From positions 248,001 to 312,000 of the forward strand of contig RHLF01000002.1 of NCBI GenBank assembly GCA_003712125.1: a stretch of 64,000 nt of DNA. Reading direction: 5' to 3'. Position numbers and translations under genes: made by a program. Source of the stretch: Allomuricauda sp. (GTDB lineage: Bacteria > Bacteroidota > Bacteroidia > Flavobacteriales > Flavobacteriaceae). The notes below the pieces were generated by a model. That model saw nothing but the letters and a program-made list of their open reading frames with translations. It searched no databases and was not told the DNA's origin. Positions 1-8,443 of this stretch are shown here, piece after piece; position 1 is the stretch's first letter, and each line of letters begins with the position of its first letter.

Positions 1-86
1 CTAAAAGATGGACAAAAATATATTTTTATGTATAATATCAATCGATTTATAGGGTTAAATACACAGAAATATCGATATATTTTTCA

Positions 87-110
87 ACACCCCTGTTGAT
101 AAGGGGGTGT
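87..110. promoter_or_regulatory. Inverted repeat CCCC-N10-GGGG upstream of glnN
   Basis: Imperfect palindrome ACACCCC...GGGGTGT with exactly 10 bases between the C4 and G4 blocks, centred about 82 bases before the glnN start. The same C4-N10-G4 arrangement occurs ahead of glnK-amtB (27924-27945). Seen in sequence: the symmetry and spacing. Inference: an operator for a nitrogen-responsive regulator. It has no T-run after it, so it is not an obvious terminator. Confidence 0.45.
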
Positions 111-180
111 ATTGTGTAAAAAACAATATTTTTCATTTATTTTGTCAAATTGTTAATTCTGACCATAAAAAAAGAAGATA

Positions 181-2367
181 ATGCCAAAAGCAAGATTTGA
201 GGCTCTGGGAAACACCGGAAATACTGGAATAACAGAAATTGAAGAGACTGTAAAGCGGTCAGAACTGTTCGCGAAACTGGTTTTTAATGATGAGAAAATG
301 TTGCGGTTTTTGACCGATGAGGCCTACTCGAAGGTGAAATCTGCCATTTTTTCGGGCAGCAAGATCGATCGTAAGATCGCCGATCAAGTGGCCGAAGGAA
401 TGAAGGCCTGGGCGCTATCTATGGGTGCCACCCATTATACGCATTGGTTTCAACCACTGACAGGGGCAACAGCTGAAAAACACGATGCCTTTTTTGATTT
501 GTTGCCAGATGGTCGTGCCATGGAAAAATTTGGTGGTGGGCAACTGGTTCAGCAAGAGCCCGATGCTTCCAGTTTTCCAAGTGGAGGACTTCGAAATACC
601 TTCGAAGCAAGAGGGTATACCGCATGGGATCCGACTTCACCGGCATTTATCTACAAAACGACACTTTGTATCCCTACCATTTTTGTGTCCTACACCGGAG
701 AGGCATTGGACAATAAGGCACCTTTGTTACGCGCCTTAAACGCTGTTGATGAAGCGGCCACGGGAGTGGCACAGTACTTTGACAAGAACGTTCGAAAGGT
801 AAATGCCACCTTAGGATGGGAACAAGAATATTTCTTGGTTGATAAGGCCTTGGCACAATCACGCCCCGATATTTTAATCACAGGACGCACATTATTGGGC
901 ACGGCTCCTGCCAAAGGGCAACAACTTGACGATCATTATTTTGGTGTCATTCCGCCGCGGGTATTGGGTTTTATGAGTGATTTGGAAAAACAGTGTACGC
1001 AACTTGGCATACCTGTTAAGACTCGACATAATGAAGTGGCGCCCAACCAATACGAACTTGCTCCTGTCTTTGAAGAGGCCAACCTCTCGGTGGATCATAA
1101 TCTGTTATTGATGGATGTGATGGATGAAGTAGCGTCGAAACATGGTTTTTCTGTTTTATTTCATGAAAAGCCTTTTGCCGGTATCAATGGTTCTGGCAAG
1201 CATAACAACTGGTCCTTGGCCACCGATACGGGGGTCAACTTGCTCAGCCCGGGCAAAACGCCAATGAAGAACCTTCAGTTTTTGACCTTTTTCGTGAATA
1301 CGATCAAGGCTGTGGATACCTATGAAGAATTGTTACGATCATCAATAGCATCGGCAGGAAATGACCATCGTTTGGGAGCCAATGAGGCACCACCGGCCAT
1401 TATCTCCATTTTTATCGGCCAGCAACTCGCCAATGTTTTGGATGAACTGGAAGGGGTTTCCAAAGGAAAACTCTCGCCAGAGGAAAAGACAGAATTAAAG
1501 TTGAATGTAGTAGGTAAAATTCCCGAGATATTGGTTGACAATACCGATCGCAACCGCACCTCTCCCTTTGCCTTTACCGGAAATAAATTTGAGATCAGGG
1601 GGGTAGGTTCCGGGATGAACTGTGCCAAGCCCATGACCGTTTTGAATACCATTGTAGCCAAGCAATTAAACGACTTCAAAAAGGAGGTGGACGCCTTGAT
1701 TGAAAAAAAGAAACTCAAAAAGGACGAAGCGGTATTTAATGTGTTGCGCGAATACATTAAGACCTCAAGAAGAATCCGATTTGATGGCGATGGGTACAGC
1801 AATGAATGGGCTGAAGAAGCGCGGCGAAGAAAACTGAGCAACAACCAGAATACTCCTGAGGCATTACAGATACTTATGGCCAAAGATACCATAGACCTCT
1901 TTGAAGAGATTGAGGTGCTCAGCGAGGCGGAATTAAAAGCACGTCAAGAGGTTGAATTGGAGGCGTATGCGCTTCACATCCAAATTGAAGGTCGCATTTT
2001 GGGCGAGATGGTCTATAACCATATTATTCCAGCGGCGATAGCCTACCAAAATGTTTTGCTTGAAAATGTCAACGGCTTAAAGGAAGTATATGGGGCAGCA
2101 CACAAAAACATTACCGAGGCACAGCTAAATATCATTGAAAAAATAGGTGGACATATTAACACCGCAAAAAAGTTAACCGATGCCATGGTAGAAGCCCGCA
2201 AAAGCGCCAATGGCATGGCAACGGCGAGCCGCAAGGCACAGGCCTATTGTACCAAGGTGAAACCATATTTCGAAGATATTAGGGTGGCCTGTGACAAACT
2301 TGAAAAATTGGTAGCCGACGAGAAATGGCCGTTCACCAAGTACCGAGAGTTGTTATTCAGCAAATAA
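181..2367 (+). CDS. glnN: Type III glutamine synthetase (GSIII)
   Basis: ATP-dependent condensation of ammonium with glutamate to glutamine, the entry point of nitrogen assimilation in the cytosol. The 728-residue length is the usual size of GSIII and far longer than GSI or GSII. Catalytic-core signatures are visible at about residues 399-406 (GANEAPPA) and 458-467 (NRTSPFAFTG); the last 250 residues are the helical C-terminal region typical of the family. The ATG at 181 follows an AT-rich leader holding the inverted repeat at 87-110, which resembles the one ahead of glnK-amtB, so joint nitrogen control is plausible (inference). Assignment is secure; the symbol glnN is the one commonly used for GSIII, although some annotations call it glnA. 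Confidence 0.96.
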   Translation: MPKARFEALGNTGNTGITEIEETVKRSELFAKLVFNDEKMLRFLTDEAYSKVKSAIFSGSKIDRKIADQVAEGMKAWALSMGATHYTHWFQPLTGATAEKHDAFFDLLPDGRAMEKFGGGQLVQQEPDASSFPSGGLRNTFEARGYTAWDPTSPAFIYKTTLCIPTIFVSYTGEALDNKAPLLRALNAVDEAATGVAQYFDKNVRKVNATLGWEQEYFLVDKALAQSRPDILITGRTLLGTAPAKGQQLDDHYFGVIPPRVLGFMSDLEKQCTQLGIPVKTRHNEVAPNQYELAPVFEEANLSVDHNLLLMDVMDEVASKHGFSVLFHEKPFAGINGSGKHNNWSLATDTGVNLLSPGKTPMKNLQFLTFFVNTIKAVDTYEELLRSSIASAGNDHRLGANEAPPAIISIFIGQQLANVLDELEGVSKGKLSPEEKTELKLNVVGKIPEILVDNTDRNRTSPFAFTGNKFEIRGVGSGMNCAKPMTVLNTIVAKQLNDFKKEVDALIEKKKLKKDEAVFNVLREYIKTSRRIRFDGDGYSNEWAEEARRRKLSNNQNTPEALQILMAKDTIDLFEEIEVLSEAELKARQEVELEAYALHIQIEGRILGEMVYNHIIPAAIAYQNVLLENVNGLKEVYGAAHKNITEAQLNIIEKIGGHINTAKKLTDAMVEARKSANGMATASRKAQAYCTKVKPYFEDIRVACDKLEKLVADEKWPFTKYRELLFSK

Positions 2368-2415
2368 TCTCTTTTGGGCATTTTTTTAGAACACAGGAAT
2401 CCATAATTTCACAGC

Positions 2416-3405
2416 ATGGATTTGACACTTTCTGATATTGAAGCGGCCAAAAGGCGTATAGATCCTTTTATCAATGAAACGCCAATTTTACACTCCACCC
2501 AATTGAACAATTGGTTGGGACACGAGATTTTTTTCAAGTGTGAAAACTTCCAAAAAATAGGGGCCTTCAAAGCCAGAGGGGGCTTGAACACCGTGGCTTG
2601 GTTGGTTGAGAAGGGTCAAAAACCCAAGCATATTGTGGCCAATAGTTCGGGCAACCATGCCCAGGCCGTGGCCTATGCCGCCAAGCAGTTCGACATTCCC
2701 GCCACCATATTTATGCCCGAGTATTCTTCACAGGTGAAGATCCAGGCGACCCGATCGTATGGTGCTCAAGTGGTGCTCAGCGAAACCCGTGATATCACTG
2801 ATGAATTGGTGCGTGCGGCGGCCGAAAAAGAAGGCACGTATTGGATACCGCCCTTTAACCACGAGCAGGTTATATCTGGGCAGGGTACGGCGGCTTTCGA
2901 GGCCTTACAGGAATTAAAAGACATCGATGCCGTTTTTACCCCTTGCGGTGGGGGAGGGCTAACTTCGGGTACTTTGATAGCCACTAAAGGCCTATCCCCA
3001 AGTACCAAGGTTTTTGGCGTAGAGCCCTTAAACGCCAATGATGCCGCTGAATCATTGCGCAGGGGCAGTATTCAACGCCTATCCGGTATACCCAATACCT
3101 TGGCCGATGGGGCCATGACCATGGCCGTTGGTGACATTACTTTTGGATATTTGAAACAATTGAATGGTTTTTATGAAGTATCGGAAGAACAATTGGTGTA
3201 CTGGACCCAGTGGTTGACCCATTTGCTCAAGTGCAGGCTAGAACCTACCTGCGCCATGCCCATGGGCGCTATTTGTGAATGGCTGCGAACACAAAAGACA
3301 AAACAACGGGTATTGATGATTGTATCCGGTGGCAATGTTGACCAACCCACCACCTTAAAAATTTGGGAGCAAGATCATTTAACCCATATTCCTTCAATCC
3401 GTTAA
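2416..3405 (+). CDS. Threonine/serine dehydratase-like PLP enzyme
   Basis: Fold type II pyridoxal-phosphate enzyme of the threonine dehydratase / serine racemase family, expected to deaminate threonine or serine to a 2-oxo acid. The PLP lysine is in the GAFKARGG motif (Lys52) and the phosphate-binding glycine loop is at about residues 178-181 (CGGGGLTSG). At 329 residues it has only the catalytic domain, without the ACT regulatory domain of biosynthetic IlvA, so it is more likely catabolic or a serine racemase-like enzyme. It begins 48 bp after glnN on the same strand; shared transcription is possible but not shown. The exact substrate cannot be read from the sequence. Confidence 0.88.
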   Translation: MDLTLSDIEAAKRRIDPFINETPILHSTQLNNWLGHEIFFKCENFQKIGAFKARGGLNTVAWLVEKGQKPKHIVANSSGNHAQAVAYAAKQFDIPATIFMPEYSSQVKIQATRSYGAQVVLSETRDITDELVRAAAEKEGTYWIPPFNHEQVISGQGTAAFEALQELKDIDAVFTPCGGGGLTSGTLIATKGLSPSTKVFGVEPLNANDAAESLRRGSIQRLSGIPNTLADGAMTMAVGDITFGYLKQLNGFYEVSEEQLVYWTQWLTHLLKCRLEPTCAMPMGAICEWLRTQKTKQRVLMIVSGGNVDQPTTLKIWEQDHLTHIPSIR

Positions 3406-3471
3406 GTAAAACCCACAATTCAGAAAAATTTTAGGTGCGTTGCACGAATTGAACCAACATTTGACATAAAG

Positions 3472-4704
3472 ATGAAAAAACTCATTTTAGCCCTAACCCT
3501 TCTCATGACCTTTTCGTACGCCTATGCCCAAGAAAGTGCGGTAGATCATCAAAAAATCGAGGAGGATTTTGAACAGATGGTATCCGATATCAAGAACAAC
3601 TACATTTATTTGAAGGATAAAAAAGTCGATATTGATTGTATTTACAGTCAATACAAAGCCAAGATTGCGGCCATAACTTCAGAATCGGACCGCTTGCTGT
3701 TCTTTGAATATCTTCTTGATGAGTTTTATGATAGTCACATGATATTGATGAAAGCCATTTGGCCGTCGTATCGACTTGATGCCCCCATTTATGCGGTTAC
3801 CGAAAATGGAAGAACGCGAATCACCAACCTCTGGCAAACCCAAATTGAATCCTTGGATGTCAATGTGTTGGGCGCCGAGGTTTTAAAAATCAACGGTGTG
3901 GACATCGCAACCAAAATAGCGCAGTTTCCTACCACCTGTGCCGACAAACAAGATCCCGAAACAAGAAATTGGATAGCCAACAAGGTTATTTCGGGGAGGT
4001 ATAGTGAACCCAGAATATTGACGCTAAAACTAAGTACCGGTAAAATCCTTGAATTTGATTTGGATCAAATCACCCTAAAAAAAGAGAGTGACTTCTTAAC
4101 GGTCTCCAAAAGAAACAATATCGGTATCCTTAGGATCAATAATGCGTTGGGTGAAAATCGTTTGATCGAAAAATTCGACGCCGCGTTGGATAGCTTGATG
4201 AACACCGAGGGATTGATCATCGATCTTCGGAACACCACAGGAGGAGGTAATTCTTATGTTGCCCGTGGCATCATGAGCAGGTTTGTTGAGAAAAGCCTTC
4301 CCTATCAATTGCATCAAATTTTTGACGAGAGTTGGGACGATCAGCCTGTGATCAAAAGAAGTTGGGCAGAGTACGTTAGCCCTCGGGGGAAGCGATATGA
4401 AAAACCGGTTGCCATACTTGTTGGCCGATGGACAGGAAGTATGGGTGAAGGGCTCGCCATTGGTTTCGATGGTTTGGGCCGGGCCGAGATTGTTGGTACC
4501 GAAATGAAACGACTCGCTGGCGGCTCAACGAATGATTTTCATCTCAACAATGAAAATTTGAACTACAAGCTTATGACTGAAAAATTGTTCCATTTAAACG
4601 GAACACCACGGGAATACTACGTGCCCGAAAATTATGTAATACAGACCTCAATAAAGACCGATGAGGTTTTGGTAAAAGCTTTGGAGCTGATTCAAGAAAA
4701 TTGA
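3472..4704 (+). CDS. Secreted S41-family serine protease
   Basis: Begins with a clear signal peptide (residues 1-20, ending in AYAQ), so it is exported to the periplasm or outer envelope. The C-terminal half is an S41 (tail-specific protease-like) domain: the IDLRNTTGGG strand at about 250-259 and the TGSMGEG motif at 321-327, where Ser323 is the expected nucleophile. The N-terminal 200 residues are helical followed by a region that may bind substrate; no sharp PDZ signature was recognised. It stands alone, 66 bp after the dehydratase gene. Bacteroidota carry many S41 paralogues of unknown substrate, so the physiological role is open. Confidence 0.85.
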   Translation: MKKLILALTLLMTFSYAYAQESAVDHQKIEEDFEQMVSDIKNNYIYLKDKKVDIDCIYSQYKAKIAAITSESDRLLFFEYLLDEFYDSHMILMKAIWPSYRLDAPIYAVTENGRTRITNLWQTQIESLDVNVLGAEVLKINGVDIATKIAQFPTTCADKQDPETRNWIANKVISGRYSEPRILTLKLSTGKILEFDLDQITLKKESDFLTVSKRNNIGILRINNALGENRLIEKFDAALDSLMNTEGLIIDLRNTTGGGNSYVARGIMSRFVEKSLPYQLHQIFDESWDDQPVIKRSWAEYVSPRGKRYEKPVAILVGRWTGSMGEGLAIGFDGLGRAEIVGTEMKRLAGGSTNDFHLNNENLNYKLMTEKLFHLNGTPREYYVPENYVIQTSIKTDEVLVKALELIQEN

Positions 4705-4805
4705 ATTAAATGTTTATAAATCAATATATTTAAATCGTGTAACCTACTTAAAATAAGAAGAATCCCAAGTCATCTATCCTAGGCAAAATGGAACAGTAGT
4801 TAAAG

Positions 4806-5432
4806 ATGACCAAGAAACGATTCCTTAAGAAATGGATTTCAGCCAATACCTTGGCATTTTTGATTGGATATTTGTTGTATACCCCAATAGGGCATGGTAT
4901 TACAGGGAATCATGGCCGAGAATTAAGTGCCAACCAGATAATTGCACATACACTAGCATTGGCCGTGGTCGCACTCGTTTTATTCTCATTTCAAAAAAAT
5001 GTACTTAAGCATTTTTTCTCTATTTCTTCTATAAGAATAGTCCTAGCAACCGTTGCTTTTATTGGGCTTTTTTGGGTTGGTTATTATCAAACTTTTGTTC
5101 CAGGTGAACTTGATTATGATATCTTATTTGCCTATGTGGTGCTGGGTAGTGGACTTTGGACACATAAAATTAAATTCAATGAAAACGAAATGAAATGGCT
5201 AATTGCTGTTCTAAGCTTTCCAATTGCGAGTTTTGTCGGTGAAGTTATTTTGTTTTTAATTTTCACCTCTTTCGATTTGAATATGGATATGCAGAATACT
5301 ACTAATGATATGATATTCTGGATTACGGTTGGAGTAACCACTGGAATCTTGGGTGGTTGGATAAGTGGTGAAATGATTTATAGAATGCTTCACAAGAATA
5401 AAGACCTAGAAAAGACCAAAGAAGTATCCTAG
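4806..5432 (+). CDS. Multi-pass inner-membrane protein, unknown function
   Basis: No family recognised. The 208-residue protein has a basic N-terminus (MTKKRFLKKW) and five or six hydrophobic segments at roughly residues 14-28, 45-61, 76-95, 105-121, 131-156 and 168-190, with a charged C-terminal tail. It lies 101 bp after the S41 protease gene and ends 6 bp from the convergent DUF1080 gene. The coding frame is open over its full length and the hydrophobic pattern is consistent, so it is probably a real gene, but no catalytic or transport motif can be seen. Confidence 0.7.
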   Translation: MTKKRFLKKWISANTLAFLIGYLLYTPIGHGITGNHGRELSANQIIAHTLALAVVALVLFSFQKNVLKHFFSISSIRIVLATVAFIGLFWVGYYQTFVPGELDYDILFAYVVLGSGLWTHKIKFNENEMKWLIAVLSFPIASFVGEVILFLIFTSFDLNMDMQNTTNDMIFWITVGVTTGILGGWISGEMIYRMLHKNKDLEKTKEVS

Positions 5433-5438
5433 TTAGCG

Positions 5439-6212
5439 CTATAGTTCACGAATCTTCATATTTCTAAATCGGGCCTCAAAATACCAGTTTTGAAGGGCTA
5501 TCTTGCCTTTGGCTGCCTTTGCGTAATTTGGGTTTTCCGCAAAACCTGATTGGGCCACTTTCCGCCGCCATTCCTCAGAAGTAAGGTCTTCCTTGGCCGT
5601 TAAAATGCCATTTAAATAAAATTCAATTTGCCCGTTTTGCTGTATAATTTTTGTCGTGTTCCATTGTCCAACAGGCTTCGCTTCAACGGTATTGCGTTGC
5701 GGTGCAACACCCCACAGGCATCCTGGTCTTTTTAAAGGGGTTTTGGTATCAGAATGGGCAGGTTCTAAGAGTTGGTATTCGGGTCCGGTAGTATAAGTTG
5801 CTGCAAATTCTGGCGTTTCCTGCACATTGATAAATACACCACCATTACCCCTAAGGGCCATTTGCCAATCAAAAACCAATTCATAGTTTTCGTATTCCTT
5901 GTCTGTGACCAAATCACCAAAAACTTTGGTTTCATCAGTGGCATTGCAAAATATGGTGCCCTCTCGTACCTCCCAGGCCGATTGTTGGGTAGCATCCGGT
6001 TTGTTGTACAGATGCCAGCCCGTTAAGGTCTCTCCGTCGAACAATAAGGTCCACCCCTGTTGTTTTTCAATGGCCATCAATTCATTGTGCACGGCATTTT
6101 CTACAGCCATTTTCTTGGTATGCCATATTGGCCCTTCTGTTTTTTTATTGGAATTGCAGGCGCTAAAAAAGAGGATGCTGAGCAATGAAATCAGGAGGAG
6201 ACTTCGGGTCAT
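5439..6212 (-). CDS. DUF1080-family (3-keto-disaccharide hydrolase-like) lipoprotein
   Basis: N-terminal lipoprotein signal peptide with lipobox FSAC (Cys19), so the protein is anchored in the envelope. The rest matches the DUF1080 / 3-keto-disaccharide hydrolase family: WTLLFDGETLTGWHLY near residue 55, the ENYELVFDWQMALRGNGGVF block, and a conserved C-terminal strand ending KNMKIREL-like. These concanavalin-like beta-sandwich domains are linked to breakdown of 3-keto-glycosides or related glycans. It is monocistronic, convergent with the upstream membrane-protein gene and divergent from purM. Substrate is not inferable from context. Confidence 0.85.
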   Translation of the reverse strand: MTRSLLLISLLSILFFSACNSNKKTEGPIWHTKKMAVENAVHNELMAIEKQQGWTLLFDGETLTGWHLYNKPDATQQSAWEVREGTIFCNATDETKVFGDLVTDKEYENYELVFDWQMALRGNGGVFINVQETPEFAATYTTGPEYQLLEPAHSDTKTPLKRPGCLWGVAPQRNTVEAKPVGQWNTTKIIQQNGQIEFYLNGILTAKEDLTSEEWRRKVAQSGFAENPNYAKAAKGKIALQNWYFEARFRNMKIREL

Positions 6213-6278
6213 TGGTATTTCGTTTTTCTAAAAATAAGAATTCCCATACGGTTGTTCGCTCCACAACCTTCATTTTTC

Positions 6279-6286
6279 TATTTTTG
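6279..6286 (+). promoter_or_regulatory. Promoter -7 element TATTTTTG for purM
   Basis: Exact match to the Bacteroidota -7 consensus TAnnTTTG, 14 bases before the purM ATG. No convincing TTG element at the expected distance upstream, so the -33 half is weak. Confidence 0.5.
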
Positions 6287-6300
6287 CCCAAATTCAATTC

Positions 6301-7479
6301 ATGTCTTCAGACACCAGCAAACGATATGCACAACGTGGGGTTTCTGCCTCAAAGGAAGACGTGCACAATGCAATCAAGAATATTGACAAGGGCTTGTATC
6401 CCAAAGCATTTTGCAAAATTGTGCCAGACTATTTGACCGGCAGTGAAGACCATTGTTTGGTGATGCATGCCGATGGTGCGGGTACCAAGTCCTCTTTGGC
6501 TTATCTGTACTGGAAAGAAACGGGTGATATCAGTGTTTGGAAAGGTATTGCCCAAGATGCCCTCATCATGAATATTGATGACTTGATTTGCGTTGGGGCC
6601 ACCGAAAATATAATGCTCTCCTCAACCATTGGGCGAAACAAAAATTTAGTTCCGGGCGAAGTAATTTCAGCCATTATCAATGGCACCGAGGCCTTATTGG
6701 CCAATTTGCGCAACCACGGCATCAACATACATTCTACCGGAGGCGAGACTGCCGACGTAGGGGATTTGGTGCGCACCATTATTGTAGATAGCACGGTAAC
6801 AGCACGAATGAAGCGAAGTGCCGTGATCGATAATGCCAATATAAAAGCTGGGGATGTGATCATAGGCCTGGCATCTTATGGGCAGGCAACTTATGAAGAC
6901 ACCTATAATGGTGGTATGGGCAGCAATGGTTTGACCTCTGCGAGGCACGACGTATTTTCAAAATACCTTGCCGACAGCTATCCAGAAAGCTTTGATCCTT
7001 CCGTACCTTCCGAATTGGTTTATTCGGGAAGCAAGAAGTTGACCGATCCAGTTTCGGGTGCGCCTTTGGATGCCGGTAAATTGGTACTTTCGCCCACCCG
7101 AACCTACGCTCCGATCATGAAATCAATTCTTGAACATTTTGATTCAAAAACCATTCACGGGGCGGTGCATTGCAGTGGTGGTGCGCAGACAAAAATTCTA
7201 CATTTTGTTGACAACCTCCATATCATCAAGGACAATATGTTTGCGGTACCCCCATTGTTCAAACTGATTCAGCAAGAATCGGGTACCGATTGGAAAGAAA
7301 TGTATCAGGTTTTTAACTGTGGTCATAGGCTTGAATTGTATGTTGATGAGACCAACGCAGAAAATATTATCCAGATTTCGAAAGACTTTGGAGTCGATGC
7401 CCAGATTATAGGAAGGGTAGCGGCAGCTGATGCTAAAAAACTAACCATCCAAAGCGAGTACGGCCTTTTTGAATACTGA
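6301..7479 (+). CDS. purM: Phosphoribosylformylglycinamidine cyclo-ligase (AIR synthase)
   Basis: Cytosolic purine biosynthesis enzyme converting FGAM to AIR with ATP. The N-terminal half has the AIR-synthase signatures DGAGTKSSLAY (from about residue 58) and STGGETADVGD (from about 145), followed by the YGQATYEDTYNGGMGSNGLTS-type loop (about 195-215). At 392 residues it is longer than the roughly 345-residue enterobacterial PurM, which is usual for the Bacteroidota form. The ATG follows a TATTTTTG promoter element at a suitable distance. It is not clustered with other pur genes here, and its divergent neighbour is the DUF1080 lipoprotein gene. Confidence 0.92.
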   Translation: MSSDTSKRYAQRGVSASKEDVHNAIKNIDKGLYPKAFCKIVPDYLTGSEDHCLVMHADGAGTKSSLAYLYWKETGDISVWKGIAQDALIMNIDDLICVGATENIMLSSTIGRNKNLVPGEVISAIINGTEALLANLRNHGINIHSTGGETADVGDLVRTIIVDSTVTARMKRSAVIDNANIKAGDVIIGLASYGQATYEDTYNGGMGSNGLTSARHDVFSKYLADSYPESFDPSVPSELVYSGSKKLTDPVSGAPLDAGKLVLSPTRTYAPIMKSILEHFDSKTIHGAVHCSGGAQTKILHFVDNLHIIKDNMFAVPPLFKLIQQESGTDWKEMYQVFNCGHRLELYVDETNAENIIQISKDFGVDAQIIGRVAAADAKKLTIQSEYGLFEY

Positions 7480-7527
7480 CCATACGATTTCGGATGTTTT
7501 AGCGTTTTAAGGTAAACCCCGAATACT

Positions 7528-7983
7528 ATGGAAAGAAAAGAATTTTTACAGAGCCTGGGAGCCGGTGCAGCCTTTGCATTGCTTTTTCCATGCGCTAGTG
7601 GTTGTTCCACAGATGGTGAAGACCTGGAAACTTTTCCGGAACCCGATGGTGTTGATTTCAATGTAGATCTTACATCACCAGAGGCGGCCCCATTGGCAAA
7701 CAATGGTGGTTTTATATCCATAAAATCTGACCCAGCATTGACCTATCTTGATATCGTCGTAGCCCGAAACCTGGAGGGCAATTTGATAGCGGCAAGTAAA
7801 ATTTGCAGTCATCAACAGACAGAGGAAGTCCGTTTTATTACAGAAGATGGTGGTATTTTTAATTGTACGACACATGGTTCGAGGTTTGCTCAAAACGGTA
7901 CGCCGTTAAATTCGGTAACAAACAACCCCCTTAAGGTTTTCAATACCGAACTCAATGGGGATCTGTTACGCGTGTTCGAATAG
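7528..7983 (+). CDS. Rieske-type [2Fe-2S] lipoprotein
   Basis: Small exported Rieske protein. The N-terminus has a hydrophobic stretch after RKEFLQSLGAG and a lipobox-like ASGC (Cys26), suggesting a lipid-anchored, extracytosolic protein. Cluster ligands are Cys93-x-His95 and Cys113-x-x-His116, the standard CxH and CxxH pairs 18 residues apart. It has no link to a cytochrome bc complex: it is the first gene of a short-spaced run with a thioredoxin-like protein, ApbE, DUF4266 and DUF3570, so I infer a role as an electron-transfer component in that envelope redox cassette. The alternative is an independent gene that merely neighbours the cassette. Confidence 0.88.
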   Translation: MERKEFLQSLGAGAAFALLFPCASGCSTDGEDLETFPEPDGVDFNVDLTSPEAAPLANNGGFISIKSDPALTYLDIVVARNLEGNLIAASKICSHQQTEEVRFITEDGGIFNCTTHGSRFAQNGTPLNSVTNNPLKVFNTELNGDLLRVFE

Positions 7984-8008
7984 ATAAAGGATACTATTTT
8001 TACTGAAA

Positions 8009-8443
8009 ATGAAATCGCTTCTGACCTTACTTTGTTTAGGTTTCTCTAGTCTTTTACTGGCGCAAGATTGGCATGAAGACTTCACGCAAGCCGTCTATTT
8101 GGCAAAAAAGGAGCAAAAACCAATTGTATTGGTGTTCGCCGGTTCAGATTGGTGTGCCCCGTGCAAAAAGCTTGAAAGACAAATTTGGGCCACAGAAGAA
8201 TTTAAGGCATATGCTAAAGATCATTATGTACTATACAAAGCCGACTTTCCCCGGAAGAAGAAAAATCAGCTGCCACAGCATAGGATCGATCAAAACAAAG
8301 GATTAGCAGAAAAATACAACGTACGAGGATATTTTCCATTGGTATTGGTATTGGATCCGGCAACTTCGGTATTGGGTACCATGGGCTATGAGAATCTTTC
8401 TGCGAAGGCTTATATTAATCGACTGAATTCCTTTTTAAGATGA
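8009..8443 (+). CDS. Exported thioredoxin-fold protein
   Basis: Signal peptide at residues 1-18 (ending LLLAQ) followed by one thioredoxin domain with redox motif WCAPC at about residues 48-52, placing disulfide chemistry in the periplasm. The family resembles thioredoxin_7 / DUF255-like small thioredoxins (KKEQKPIVLVFAGSDWCAPCK pattern, preceded by an EDFTQAVYLA helix). Its stop overlaps the apbE start by 4 bases (ATGA), so the two are translationally coupled. In this cassette it may keep the cysteines of the DUF4266 lipoprotein reduced (inference). Confidence 0.88.
   Translation: MKSLLTLLCLGFSSLLLAQDWHEDFTQAVYLAKKEQKPIVLVFAGSDWCAPCKKLERQIWATEEFKAYAKDHYVLYKADFPRKKKNQLPQHRIDQNKGLAEKYNVRGYFPLVLVLDPATSVLGTMGYENLSAKAYINRLNSFLR

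Noticed and set aside
1320-1892. 190-codon open frame on the minus strand inside glnN
   Set aside because: Antisense to a well-supported GSIII gene; composition is serine/leucine-rich as expected for a shadow frame, and no family features are present.
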